From assembly GCA_038211475.1 (NCBI GenBank), contig JBBQVN010000025.1, positions 1-33,609 of the forward strand: a stretch of 33,609 nucleotides of DNA. Reading direction: 5' to 3'. Of this stretch, positions 14,692 to 23,652 are shown one piece after another. Positions within the stretch are counted from its first letter, which is position 1. Each line of letters starts with the position of its first letter. A model generated the notes under the pieces. The model saw only the letters and a list, made by a program, of their open reading frames with translations. It did not search any database and was not told the DNA's origin. The DNA comes from JANYBT01 sp038211475 (GTDB lineage Bacteria > Acidobacteriota > Terriglobia > Terriglobales > Acidobacteriaceae). A program made the position numbers and the translations under genes.

Positions 14692-16005
14692 ATGGTTTTG
14701 TCACTCCTAGGGTTTTCGCTGGTATTGGACGCCGTCTTGCTCGTCCTGCTTGTGGCCATGTTTCGCCGTCCGTCCTCCGCCTACTTCCAAAGTGAATGGA
14801 GTGAAGAGCTTAGGCGGAGTGCCGACACCCTAGGCCAGAAATTTGCCTCCGCCACCACCGACATTGCCGCCCGCCTGGAGCAAACCAAAGGTGACCTTCG
14901 TCAACATGTGGCTGATCGCCTCGACACCGGATTCACCGCCATCCGCCACTCGGTGGAGGACCAACTCGCCGGTGGACGCACCGAACAATCCAAGAATCTC
15001 GCGGACTCGCGCACCGAATTGGCCAACGCCCTGGCCCTGAACAGCCTTCAGCTCAAGCAGGAATTCGAAAGCCTCAACAAGACCACCGCTCAAAGCCTGG
15101 AAGCCATTCGCCAGCGGGTGGACGAAAAACTGCTGGCCATCACCGACAAAGTGCAGGAGAAACTGGACCAGAACATCAAGGAAGGCTTCTCCCAATTTGA
15201 AAAAGTGCAGCAGCATTTAATGGCCGCCGAAGCACAATTGCGCGAGGTCAGCGCGCTGGGCCACTCCATCAACGACCTCAACAACATGCTGAAGCTACCT
15301 CACCTGCGCGGCCAATTTGGCGAGGCCAGCCTGGAGCGCTTGCTCTCCGATTTCCTTCCCGCTCACATGTTTGAACTGCAGGCCTCCGCCGGAGACCACG
15401 GACGCGCCGACGCCATGATTCAATTCCCCGATCGCCGCCTTCCCATTGACGCCAAGTTTCCCCGCGAGCAGGTCCTCGCCCTGTTTGAGAGCAACGACGC
15501 CGCAGAAATTGCGGACGCGCGCAAAGTCCTAGAGCGTGTGATGAAGACCGAGGCCAAGCGCATCAAGGCTTACATCCAGCCCGAGCGCGGCACCACTGAC
15601 ATCGCCCTGATGTACTTGCCCAGTGAAACGCTCTACATGGAGACCGTGCGCAACCGCGAGCTTTGCGACTGGCTCAACCTTCAGCACGTCTATCCTGTCT
15701 CGCCCAACACCCTGCTCATGACCCTGCAGACCATCTCTCTGGTGCACAAGTGGTACGAAGTCGCGCGAGGCTTTGAAAGCAGCCGGCTGGAGATCGCCAA
15801 AGCCAAGAAGTCGTTTGACTTCTTTCAGGACCAGTTTGAGAATGTCGGCAAGAACCTGGAGAAGGCGCAGACCGCATTCGACACTGCGTCCAAGCACTTG
15901 AAGACCTATCGCGGCAAAGTGACCGTGCTCGGCGGACAGCAGCAGTTGGAACTCGACGTAGAACCCGTCCCACTCCTACCGCCCCCGGACGAGCCCGGTC
16001 CGTAG
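14692..16005 (+). CDS. rmuC: RmuC-family DNA recombination protein
   Basis: This 437-residue protein has an N-terminal membrane helix (LLGFSLVLDAVLLVLLVAMF), a long coiled coil (about 35-185) and the RmuC nuclease-like domain (about 190-400). The domain contains LRGQFGEASLERLLSDFLP, DAMIQFPDRRLPIDAKFP, RGTTDIALMYLPSETLYMETV and PNTLLMTLQTISLV. RmuC limits recombination at inverted repeats and is related to restriction-endonuclease folds. The size and domain order are normal. It is monocistronic as far as can be seen, starting 94 bp from the divergent CAP-protein gene. Confidence 0.95.
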   Translation: MVLSLLGFSLVLDAVLLVLLVAMFRRPSSAYFQSEWSEELRRSADTLGQKFASATTDIAARLEQTKGDLRQHVADRLDTGFTAIRHSVEDQLAGGRTEQSKNLADSRTELANALALNSLQLKQEFESLNKTTAQSLEAIRQRVDEKLLAITDKVQEKLDQNIKEGFSQFEKVQQHLMAAEAQLREVSALGHSINDLNNMLKLPHLRGQFGEASLERLLSDFLPAHMFELQASAGDHGRADAMIQFPDRRLPIDAKFPREQVLALFESNDAAEIADARKVLERVMKTEAKRIKAYIQPERGTTDIALMYLPSETLYMETVRNRELCDWLNLQHVYPVSPNTLLMTLQTISLVHKWYEVARGFESSRLEIAKAKKSFDFFQDQFENVGKNLEKAQTAFDTASKHLKTYRGKVTVLGGQQQLELDVEPVPLLPPPDEPGP

Positions 16006-16100
16006 CGATTAGAAAGAGTCTTGGACCGTGAATACACGATAGGAAGCTGGCGGCGTAGGTACAAAACACAAGCATCTTTGAAAGGAACAGGTAGGAGAAC

Positions 16101-17021
16101 ATGAAGTTTCGATCGATCAAAACATGCACTCTGGCAGCCGTAATCGTCGTTCTTTTCTCAATCGGCGCGGCTCCGGCCCAGACCGCTGGCCCCGAGTTGA
16201 CGGCAGAGTGGAAAACGGTCGAAGACATCTTCGGATTTCCAGCAGCCCAACTCCCGGGAGGAGTGGTTCGCTTTAACATGCCGCGCAAGGATCTTCACGT
16301 CACTCTCGCTGGTACTGAAATCAAGCCTGGGTTGGCACTCGGTGCTTGGGCGGCTTTCCACCATGTCGGCGACAAGGACGCAATGATCATGGGCGATCTC
16401 GTTCTCACCGAGGACGAAGTGGCCCCCGTGATGAAGGCGTTGCAGAACGGGGGCGTCGAAATCACTGCGATCCACAACCATCTGATCGGCGAATCGCCAA
16501 AGATTATCTACATCCACATCGGCGGACATGGTGATCCGGTGAAGATTGCCCATACCATTAAGCAAGCCGTGGGGCTAACCAAGACGCCACTACCCCAAGT
16601 AAGCTCTACGAAGGAAACCGGAGCGGACTTTGGGTTCGACACCGCGATCGTCGAGAAAATCATGGGTCGCCAAGGCAACGTAAGCGGCGGAGTGCTGCAT
16701 TTCAGCGCGCCACGCGCGGAGAATCTCACGGAAGAAGGAATGGATACTCCATCTTCGATGGGAGCAGGTACTGTTGTTAATTTTCAGCCTACCGGAAATG
16801 GGCGTGCGGCGATTGCCGGCGATTTCGCCATGACCAGCAAAGAAGTTGGACCCGTCATGAAAGTTCTGCACGACAACGGTGTTCAAGCCGTCGCTCTGCA
16901 TAGCCACGCACTGGAGGACGTGCCCAGACTGTTCTACATGCACTTCTGGGCGAACGACGACGCGCTGAGACTCGCCAAAGTCCTGCGCAGCGCCCTCGAC
17001 CAGACCAACTCCGCGAAATAA
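16101..17021 (+). CDS. Exported DUF1259 protein (two tandem domains)
   Basis: This 306-residue protein has a signal peptide (TCTLAAVIVVLFSIGAAPAQ, cleavage near residue 27). Two DUF1259 (LppY/LpqO) repeats follow: about 35-160 (AFHHVGDKDAMIMGDLVLTEDEVAPVMKALQNGGVEITAIHNHLIGESPKIIYIHIGGHGDP) and about 175-300 (AIAGDFAMTSKEVGPVMKVLHDNGVQAVALHSHALEDVPRLFYMHFWANDD). Both repeats keep the conserved H-x-H. The biochemical function of this family is not established. It is followed after 35 bp by the chromate transporter gene on the same strand, suggesting one transcript. AGGTAGGAGA precedes the start. Confidence 0.9.
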   Translation: MKFRSIKTCTLAAVIVVLFSIGAAPAQTAGPELTAEWKTVEDIFGFPAAQLPGGVVRFNMPRKDLHVTLAGTEIKPGLALGAWAAFHHVGDKDAMIMGDLVLTEDEVAPVMKALQNGGVEITAIHNHLIGESPKIIYIHIGGHGDPVKIAHTIKQAVGLTKTPLPQVSSTKETGADFGFDTAIVEKIMGRQGNVSGGVLHFSAPRAENLTEEGMDTPSSMGAGTVVNFQPTGNGRAAIAGDFAMTSKEVGPVMKVLHDNGVQAVALHSHALEDVPRLFYMHFWANDDALRLAKVLRSALDQTNSAK

Positions 17022-17056
17022 ACCGGAGCGCGACTTAGGTACAATTCTTTCTCCAT

Positions 17057-18244
17057 ATGGCCGCAACCCCAGAGCCGCAATCCCAAGCGCCTCTCGTGCC
17101 GTTTACCGTGCGCGATCTTCTTCTCTACTTCCTCCATTTGGGAACCTTCGGCTTTGGTGGACCCATTGCGTTGGCAGGCTACATGCAACGCGACTTGGTG
17201 GAATGCCGCCGGTGGATTTCCAAGGAAGACTACTTGGAAGGTTTGGCCTTCTCGCAGTTGTCCCCGGGTCCGCTGGCCGCACAGCTCGCAATGTATCTGG
17301 GCTGGCTGCGTGCCGGCACCTTGGGGGCGACCCTGGTCGGCATTGCCTTCACCTTGCCGTCCTTCCTGATGGTGCTCGCAGTAGCTGCTCTCTATGTTCG
17401 CTATGGCGGCCTGCCCTGGATTCAGGGCGTGTTCTACGGCATCGGGGCCGCAGTCATTGCGATCATTGTGCGAAGCGCCATTAAACTGGTGCGCACCACG
17501 GTTGGAACCGACAAGCTTCTGTGGGCGATCTTCGCGCTGGTCGCCCTGACAACAGCGTGGACCAAGTCTGAGATTGTCTGGTTATTTGTGCTCTGCGGGG
17601 TCATCGGGGTATTGGTGAAAGCGCCTCCTCGACTTTCATCTCGATCCTCCGCCATGGTCTCCATCGCTGGTTTTGACCAGCTGCTGACTGGTATGTACGC
17701 TCTCGCCCCCCTAGCGACTGTTGGAGCGCTCTTTCTCTTTTTTCTGAAGGCAGGAGCTTTCGTCTTCGGCAGTGGTCTGGCTATCGTGCCATTTCTCTAT
17801 GGTGGAGTCGTCGAGAAATTCCACTGGCTGACCGAGCAGCAGTTTGTCGACGCGGTGGCGGTAGCGATGATCACACCGGGACCTGTAGTCATTACCGCAG
17901 CCTTCATCGGATACTTGGTTGCGGGTACCGTTGGTGCGCTAGTGGCCGCCTGCGCTGTCTTTGCGCCGCCATATTTCATCGTCGTTTTTGCAGCACCGTA
18001 CTACCGGCGCTTCGCTCAGAACCTGCAAGTGAAGGCTTTCGTGCAGGGCGTGACAGCGGCGGCAATCGGTGCAATCGCCGGAGCTGCCTATATCCTTGCC
18101 CGCCGTTCTCTGGTCGATCTGCCGACCGTTCTCATTGGGATCATCACCTTCGCTATCCTGATGCTTACCAAGAAGATTCCAGAGCCTATCGTGATTTTGG
18201 CGGCCGGGGTTGCTGGATTTCTCCTGCATGGAACCGCTCGATGA
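17057..18244 (+). CDS. chrA: ChrA-family chromate transporter
   Basis: This 395-residue membrane protein is built of two homologous CHR halves. The first has FGFGGPIALAGYM and AFSQLSPGPLAAQLAMYLGW; the second has FVFGSGLAIVPFLYGG and AVAMITPGPVVITAAFIGYL. The paired F-G-x-G and S/T-P-G-P motifs define long-chain ChrA proteins, which export chromate and confer resistance (or may move related oxyanions). About ten hydrophobic segments are visible. No chrB or other chromate gene is nearby; the partner is the exported DUF1259 protein just upstream. Confidence 0.95.
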   Translation: MAATPEPQSQAPLVPFTVRDLLLYFLHLGTFGFGGPIALAGYMQRDLVECRRWISKEDYLEGLAFSQLSPGPLAAQLAMYLGWLRAGTLGATLVGIAFTLPSFLMVLAVAALYVRYGGLPWIQGVFYGIGAAVIAIIVRSAIKLVRTTVGTDKLLWAIFALVALTTAWTKSEIVWLFVLCGVIGVLVKAPPRLSSRSSAMVSIAGFDQLLTGMYALAPLATVGALFLFFLKAGAFVFGSGLAIVPFLYGGVVEKFHWLTEQQFVDAVAVAMITPGPVVITAAFIGYLVAGTVGALVAACAVFAPPYFIVVFAAPYYRRFAQNLQVKAFVQGVTAAAIGAIAGAAYILARRSLVDLPTVLIGIITFAILMLTKKIPEPIVILAAGVAGFLLHGTAR

Positions 18245-18463
18245 GGATCCCACTGGCTGATGCAGCAGACTCACAAACTTGCCGGGTTCCTTTTGACGCT
18301 CTTATCCGCTGATAGAGTCTCCTTCATTTTCAGCCAGGGCAAGTCCACTAATGAATCGGTGGCAATTGGTGCTAAGCATCTACTCGAATAGTAATCAGGT
18401 TGGAGGTATATTCCCTGCCTTGAGACACTGAATGGAGTTTCTTGGCGAAAGTTCCTTGGCGAA

Positions 18464-18886
18464 CTACCGTTTCCGAGGCCACCTTGCCACCACCACCGTC
18501 GAAATCCCTCCCCGAGGACGGAACTCACCATTCACCTCCGCCCACACCGGACGTGCCCACTTCACCACATCCTCGAGCACCTGGTTCACCACGTTCTCCT
18601 GAAAAATTCCCAGGCTGCGGTAGCTCTGCAAGTACTCCTTCAGTGACTTCAACTCCAGGCAGTGCTGCCGCGGCATGTAGTGGATGGTCAAGCGCCCGAA
18701 ATCCGGCAGCCCAGTCTTAGGACACACCGACGTGAACTCAGGATCGTCCACCACAATCTCATATCCGGGAAATTGGTTGGGCCAAATCTCGATCTCAGGA
18801 AACGCGTGATCCAATCCTGCGCTGGCATGTTCGGAGGTGTAGCGAGGCGCTTTCAAAGCAGCTCTCTGCTTTCGGGCTCGGGGCAT
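18464..18886 (-). CDS. queF: NADPH-dependent 7-cyano-7-deazaguanine (preQ0) reductase
   Basis: This 140-residue protein matches short-form QueF. The nucleophile Cys lies in EFTSVCPKTGLPDFGRLTIHY and the QueF motif is at CLELKSLKEYLQSYR, with the glutamate of the ending FRPRGGI region also kept. The enzyme reduces preQ0 to preQ1 in queuosine tRNA modification and acts in the cytoplasm. No other queuosine genes are adjacent. It converges with chrA, and the 219 bp between them show no strong terminator. Confidence 0.97.
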   Translation of the reverse strand: MPRARKQRAALKAPRYTSEHASAGLDHAFPEIEIWPNQFPGYEIVVDDPEFTSVCPKTGLPDFGRLTIHYMPRQHCLELKSLKEYLQSYRSLGIFQENVVNQVLEDVVKWARPVWAEVNGEFRPRGGISTVVVARWPRKR

Positions 18887-19085
18887 GGTGTCATTCTAAT
18901 CATTTGTGCTAACCATTTGTGGAACTGGAGGAACCTCTCCCCCATTCCCGGCGGGGCGCACCTCCCTATATTCCCTGCTCCACCCCTACCCCTGCCTGCA
19001 TCTAAATGACAGAAACCATGGAAGCTAGCAACTCGCCCTCGTCGGCGACCGCTGGTGATACATTGTTCCGGTCATCCTATTGCCA

Positions 19086-20333
19086 ATGAATAGATCCAAC
19101 CAAACTGCCTCCCCGAGTGGACGACGCTGGAAGACTGTTCTCGCCGTTCTGACCGTGCTCGTGATTAGCGCCATCGCTTTCTCTCGGCGCTCGCAGTCCG
19201 TGCCCATCCGCGCCACCATGGTCCAACGCGGCGACATCCGCAGCGTCATTTCCACCAACGGCAAAGTCGAGCCGGTGCAGAACTTCGAAGCTCACGCTCC
19301 TGTCGCCACCACCGTCGCACGCCTATACGTAAAAGAAGGCGACCACGTCAAGCGAGGACAGTTGCTGCTGGTGCTTGACGACGCTCCCGCGCGCGCCCAG
19401 TCCGCGCGCGCCCAAACCCAGATGCGTGCCGCCCAGTCCGATTTGAGCGCCACCGAGCGCGGCGGTACCCAGGAAGAAGTCCTCACCACCCAGACCGCAC
19501 TCCGCAAAGCGCGCACCGACCGCGACACCGCCCAGCGCAATCTCGACGCCTTGAAACGTCTGCAAGCCCAAGGGGCCGCTTCCGCCGGTGAGGTCCAGGA
19601 CGCGCAAAACGCCTTGGCCCACGCCGACGGCGAAACCCAACTCCTCGAACAGAAGCTCAAGGCCCGCTACTCCAAGCCCGAAGTGGCCCGCGTCGAGGCG
19701 CAGGGCAACGAGGCACATGCAAGTCTCGAGAGTGCTGCGAGTGTCTTAGCCAAGTCCAATGTCCGCGCCCCGTTCGATGGCGTGGTCTATTCGCTTCCCG
19801 TCAAGCCTGGCGCATTTGTTCAGGAAGGCGACCTGTTGCTTCAGGAAGGCGACCTGTCCAAGGTTCTGGTGCGTGCTTTCGTGGATGAGCCCGATGTGGC
19901 CCGCCTGGCCCTCACCCAGAAGGCAGACGTCACCTGGGACGCAGTCTCTGACCGCACTTGGCCGGGAGCCGTTAACAGTGTGCCTGCCACTGTGAAACTC
20001 CGCGGCACCCGTAATGTCGGCGAGTCCACGATCTTGGTCGACAACTCGGACCTCCGTTTATTGCCCAACATTAATGTCAACGTCACCATCGTCATCACCG
20101 AAAAACACGACGCTCTCGTGCTTCCCCGCGGAGCCATTCGGCAGGACGACAGTAGGCCCTATGTTCTCCTGGTCACCAATGACACCCTGCATCGCCGCGA
20201 TGTCGACATCGCAGTTTCCACCCTCACCAACGTCGAAATTCGAACCGGCCTGACTACTAACGACGTGGTCGCTCTGAACTCGCTCAATGGCAAGCCCCTG
20301 CTCGACGGCATTTCTGTGAAAGTGGTGCAGTAG
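19086..20333 (+). CDS. Periplasmic membrane-fusion (adaptor) protein of an efflux system
   Basis: This protein of about 415 residues has an N-terminal membrane anchor (VLAVLTVLVISAIAF). A lipoyl half-motif (APVATTVARLYVKEGDHVKRGQLLLVLDD) and a long coiled-coil hairpin (about 105-220) follow. The second lipoyl half (SNVRAPFDGVVYSLPVKPGAFVQEGDLLL) and beta-barrel (SKVLVRAFVDEPDVARL) complete the HlyD/MacA order. Such proteins bridge an inner-membrane pump and a TolC-type channel. I took ATG 19086; a TTG lies 6 bp upstream. It is followed after 6 bp by a TPR gene and then a TolC-like gene, but no pump gene is present. Confidence 0.92.
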   Translation: MNRSNQTASPSGRRWKTVLAVLTVLVISAIAFSRRSQSVPIRATMVQRGDIRSVISTNGKVEPVQNFEAHAPVATTVARLYVKEGDHVKRGQLLLVLDDAPARAQSARAQTQMRAAQSDLSATERGGTQEEVLTTQTALRKARTDRDTAQRNLDALKRLQAQGAASAGEVQDAQNALAHADGETQLLEQKLKARYSKPEVARVEAQGNEAHASLESAASVLAKSNVRAPFDGVVYSLPVKPGAFVQEGDLLLQEGDLSKVLVRAFVDEPDVARLALTQKADVTWDAVSDRTWPGAVNSVPATVKLRGTRNVGESTILVDNSDLRLLPNINVNVTIVITEKHDALVLPRGAIRQDDSRPYVLLVTNDTLHRRDVDIAVSTLTNVEIRTGLTTNDVVALNSLNGKPLLDGISVKVVQ

Positions 20334-20339
20334 TCCGGC

Positions 20340-21287
20340 ATGAAATCAATGGTCGCAATTGCAGTCGCTCTCTTTTTCCTGCCCATAGCCCTGTTCGGGG
20401 CCGGGGGCGACTCCGCCAAGCACTTACTCGATCAGGGCAGGGTGGATGAAGTTATCGCCACCCTCTCCGGCCACACTGACGCCGATTCCAACAACCAGCT
20501 CTGCCGCGCCTACTACGCACTGGGCGAATTGGACCACGCGCTTGGCCCATGCGAGAAGGCTGTCGCCCTCGACCCTTCCAATGCTCGTTACCATCTCTGG
20601 CTCGGCCGCGTCTATGGCGAGAAGGCCGATAAGGCCAGCTTCCTTTCCGCCGCCGGATTCGCCAAGAAGCTTCGCATCGAATTCGAGCGCGCCGTGCAGC
20701 TTGATCCCAACGACACGCAGGCCCGTACTGATCTCGCCGAGTTCTATCTCGAAGCGCCCGGCATCATGGGCGGAGGTAAGGACAAAGCCACCGAGCAGGC
20801 TCGCCTCATTGGCAAGGCCCGGCCTGCCCGCGAGCATTGGATCTACGCTCGCATCGCCGAAAAAGATAAGGACCTCGCCACCGCCGAAGCTGAGTACCGC
20901 AAAGCCATCGCGTCCACTGCCGATAACGCCGAAGCCTGGTCCGACCTCGCCATCTTTTTTCGCAAGCACAATCGCCTGCCTGAGATGGAAGAGGCCGTAC
21001 GCCACGCCACCTCGTCGCCGTCCACCCCTCCCGGAGTCCTATTCGACGCGGCCGAGAACCTCTCGCGCGCCGGACAAAGCCAGTATCTCGCTGTCTCTCT
21101 ACTGCGCCGCTATCTCGCCTCCGCCACCGTCGAAGATGCACCTGCATTCAAAGCTCACTACTTGCTTGGTTCCCTCCTGGAGAAGCAAGGCAAGAAAACC
21201 GAAGCCGCCGCGGAGTTTCGCGCCGCCCTCGCTCTCGCCCGCGAATTTCAGCCAGCCCAGCAGGCGCTGCAAGGCCTGTCCAGATAA
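20340..21287 (+). CDS. Exported TPR-repeat protein
   Basis: This 315-residue protein has a signal peptide (MVAIAVALFFLPIALFGAGG) and several tetratricopeptide repeats: LCRAYYALGELDHALGPCEKAVALDPSNARYHLWLGRVYGEKA, FERAVQLDPNDTQARTDLAEFYLEAPG, DLATAEAEYRKAIASTADNAEAWSDLAIFFRKHNR and YLLGSLLEKQGKKTEAAAEFRAALAL. It probably acts as a periplasmic scaffold. It lies 6 bp after the adaptor gene and 78 bp before the TolC-like gene, so it is likely part of that efflux operon. Confidence 0.9.
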   Translation: MKSMVAIAVALFFLPIALFGAGGDSAKHLLDQGRVDEVIATLSGHTDADSNNQLCRAYYALGELDHALGPCEKAVALDPSNARYHLWLGRVYGEKADKASFLSAAGFAKKLRIEFERAVQLDPNDTQARTDLAEFYLEAPGIMGGGKDKATEQARLIGKARPAREHWIYARIAEKDKDLATAEAEYRKAIASTADNAEAWSDLAIFFRKHNRLPEMEEAVRHATSSPSTPPGVLFDAAENLSRAGQSQYLAVSLLRRYLASATVEDAPAFKAHYLLGSLLEKQGKKTEAAAEFRAALALAREFQPAQQALQGLSR

Positions 21288-21365
21288 GCGCCACACCATG
21301 TCCTCCCCTGCAAAGCCCTTGGGCTCATATCAATTAGAATCCTTTTGCATTTTCTTGAAGGTGCC

Positions 21366-22667
21366 ATGATGAACACACATTCTCCGTCCCGCCTGATTCC
21401 GCTGGCGACCATCCTTTGTCTGCTCACCGTCGCCGCCCGAGCCGAAACGCTGCCGCTGAAGCGCGCTGTGCAATTAGCTCTCTCTCACGCCTCTGCTTCC
21501 GGGGTAGCTACCGCCAATGAGCAGCGCGCCTTCGCCTCCTATCAGGAAGCCCGCCATGCGTACATCCCACAGGTCACCACAGGCGCCGGTTTGGGATATT
21601 CCTATGGCTTTCCCCTTTCTCTAGAAGGCTCCGCCCCCTCGCTTTTCAATGTGGTGGCGCAGAGTCCTTTGTTCAATCCCGCTCAGCTGCAGTTCCAGAA
21701 AGCGGCGCGGGCTGAGTGGCAGGCTAGCCAGTTACAATCCAAAGATCAACGCAACGCCGTCATTCAAGACACCGTACTCACTTACGCCGAACTTAGTAAG
21801 TGGGACCAGCGTCTGCAACGATTGCAACAAGACGTTTCCCAAGCAGAGCAAATGGTACAGGCTGTCGCCGCCCGCGTTAAGGAAGGGGTGGACAGCCCGC
21901 TTGACTTAAACAAGTCCAAACTTTCCGCCGCCAGAGTGCGCCTCCATATCGCCGAGGCCCAAGGTTCAGCCGAAGTCCTTCGCCAGCATCTCGCCAAGCT
22001 CACCGGGCAACTCGCCTCCACCATTCAGGTAGAGCCCGGTGCCTTGACTCCCCCGCCTGACGCCGGCCAGGATGATGCCGTTTCCGCGAAGGCCGAGAAA
22101 GCCAGTCCCGCCATCCAGTCTGCCGAGCAGCACGCTGTGGCGGAAGCATTCCGCGCCAAGGGCGAACATCGCGCTCTCCTGCCCCAAGTGGACTTCGCCG
22201 CCCAATACGCTTTGCTCGCGCGCTACAACAACTACGACTTGTATTACAAAGCCTTCCAGCAAAACAATGCCACCATCGGCGTGAATATTCGTGTTCCCAT
22301 CTTCAACTTCGCCCAGCGCTCGCACGCCCAGGCCGCCGACGCTGATGCCCTCAAGGCCCGCACCCAGGTCGAAGCCACCCGCAATCAGGTCTCCGAAGAC
22401 GCCTTGCGGGCCCAGCGCATCGTAAGCCAGTGGTCGGCCGCGCGCGAAGTCGCCGATCTGGAATACCAGGTCGCCCAATCGGGCTTCGAGGCCATGCAAA
22501 CCCGCATCGCCGCCAATACCGGAACCCTCCACCAACTCGACGACGCCCGCGTCCAAGCTAACGAGCGCTTCCTAGCTTTGCAAGATGCTGACTTCGAATT
22601 GCAGCGCGCCCGGGTGGCATTGCTACGCGCCACCGGTGATCTGGAAAAGTGGGCGCTCGGCAACTAG
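21366..22667 (+). CDS. TolC-family outer-membrane efflux protein
   Basis: This 433-residue protein is counted from ATG 21366, which is preceded by GAAGG; an upstream TTG at 21345 is less likely. It has a signal peptide (LIPLATILCLLTVAARA) and the long helical repeats of outer-membrane efflux proteins: LPLKRAVQLALSHASASGVA opens repeat 1 and VQAVAARVKEGVDSPLDLNKSKLSAARVRLHIAEAQ is the helix-turn-helix. AFQQNNATIGVNIRVPIFNFAQRSHAQAADADALKA and GTLHQLDDARVQANERFLALQDADFELQRARVALLRATGDLEKW form the second half. It should form the trimeric exit channel for the adaptor encoded upstream. Confidence 0.93.
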   Translation: MMNTHSPSRLIPLATILCLLTVAARAETLPLKRAVQLALSHASASGVATANEQRAFASYQEARHAYIPQVTTGAGLGYSYGFPLSLEGSAPSLFNVVAQSPLFNPAQLQFQKAARAEWQASQLQSKDQRNAVIQDTVLTYAELSKWDQRLQRLQQDVSQAEQMVQAVAARVKEGVDSPLDLNKSKLSAARVRLHIAEAQGSAEVLRQHLAKLTGQLASTIQVEPGALTPPPDAGQDDAVSAKAEKASPAIQSAEQHAVAEAFRAKGEHRALLPQVDFAAQYALLARYNNYDLYYKAFQQNNATIGVNIRVPIFNFAQRSHAQAADADALKARTQVEATRNQVSEDALRAQRIVSQWSAAREVADLEYQVAQSGFEAMQTRIAANTGTLHQLDDARVQANERFLALQDADFELQRARVALLRATGDLEKWALGN

Positions 22668-22992
22668 TCGGAAAACGGACCTCTCGAGTCCAATGTTCTC
22701 CCTGCCTCAGTGAGTCCACAGTGGATGCTGCTCCGCCCTAGCCTGCCTGGTCACTAACTCCCCCGTCCCCTTGCGCAGAGCAAGCCGAACTTTTCCTGTC
22801 CCACTTTGAATTCCCATTCCGGGACGCATTCTTATTGCTAGCACCGAAGTAACCTGATTCCCGGTCTATCCCGCTGCGAACAAAGGTGTTGGAGGAGGGC
22901 GAACAATTGGCAAACAGATTGCTTCTACCCCTGTGGTTCATGTCCTCAAGTACGAACCCAGGATTCTCGAATCTGAGGAAGGAATACTAGTC

Positions 22993-23226
22993 ATGGTTAA
23001 TCTGGACGAGATCAAAGTCACCCCTCGCGATCAACAAGTTCTCAGTCTCTTGACCCAAGGCTGCTCCAACAAAGACATTGCCGGGCAGTTGAACATTAGC
23101 CCCCGCACCGTGAAACAGCATCTGCGCACACTGTTCATGCGGGCGGGAATCACAGAAGGCCGTAAGCGCGTCCGCCTGGCCACCGCCATGTTCGAAAAGG
23201 AGCACAATGAACACGCAACCGCGTAA
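22993..23226 (+). CDS. HTH-only LuxR/GerE-type regulator (first of a pair)
   Basis: From ATG 22993 (77 residues, GAGGAAGG ribosome site) this is essentially one LuxR-type helix-turn-helix: VTPRDQQVLSLLTQGCSNKDIAGQLNISPRTVKQHLRTLFMRAGI. There is no receiver or ligand-binding domain. An in-frame GTG at 22933 would add 20 residues. The gene overlaps the next by 20 nt, so the two are translationally coupled. Free-standing domains of this type usually bind DNA as dimers, or act as partners of full-length regulators. The target is unknown; citrate synthase is the nearest gene on the other strand. Confidence 0.85.
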   Translation: MVNLDEIKVTPRDQQVLSLLTQGCSNKDIAGQLNISPRTVKQHLRTLFMRAGITEGRKRVRLATAMFEKEHNEHATA

Positions 23227-23467
23227 CCATCTCACGCCCCGGGAAGTTCAGGTAGCCTCGCTGGTCTGGCAAGGCCACACCAATCGCGACATCGCCAAAC
23301 ACATTGGCACTACTGAACAGGTAATCAAGAACTACCTGCGAACCACCTTCGACAAGCTGGGCGTCTGGAGCCGCCTCGAACTCGCGCTCTACATTGCCAG
23401 CCACGTCGGCGAACAATGGCAGGTACAACTGCACTCGGCCGAGAAGACACAGGAACAAGCCGTTTAG
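23207..23467 (+). CDS. HTH-only LuxR/GerE-type regulator (second of a pair)
   Basis: This 86-residue protein is again almost only a LuxR-type HTH: LTPREVQVASLVWQGHTNRDIAKHIGTTEQVIKNYLRTTFDKLGVWSRLELALYIAS. AAGGAGC precedes the ATG, which lies inside the end of the first gene in another frame. The two proteins share fold but are clearly diverged; the recognition helices differ (PRTVKQHLRTL versus EQVIKNYLRTT). They could therefore bind different sites or act as a heterodimer. Confidence 0.88.
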   Translation: MNTQPRNHLTPREVQVASLVWQGHTNRDIAKHIGTTEQVIKNYLRTTFDKLGVWSRLELALYIASHVGEQWQVQLHSAEKTQEQAV

Positions 23468-23652
23468 GCTGCACAAACCTCGTTCACTATAGCCGCATAG
23501 GTCTCCAAGAGGCCCGGCTCTTGTAGAGAGAAGAATCGTGCCGACCGTGGCTGGTACTTGGTACGGGCTGCAAGTTTGAGGCGGCACTGCGAACGGTGAC
23601 CTCCATTCCAAAGGCGGGAGCCCTTGGCTAGAGGTCACTAGGAGTAACCGCT

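Noticed and set aside
23150..23638. Minus-strand ORF of 162 codons
   Set aside because: It is mainly antisense to the second LuxR-type gene and has no domain features.
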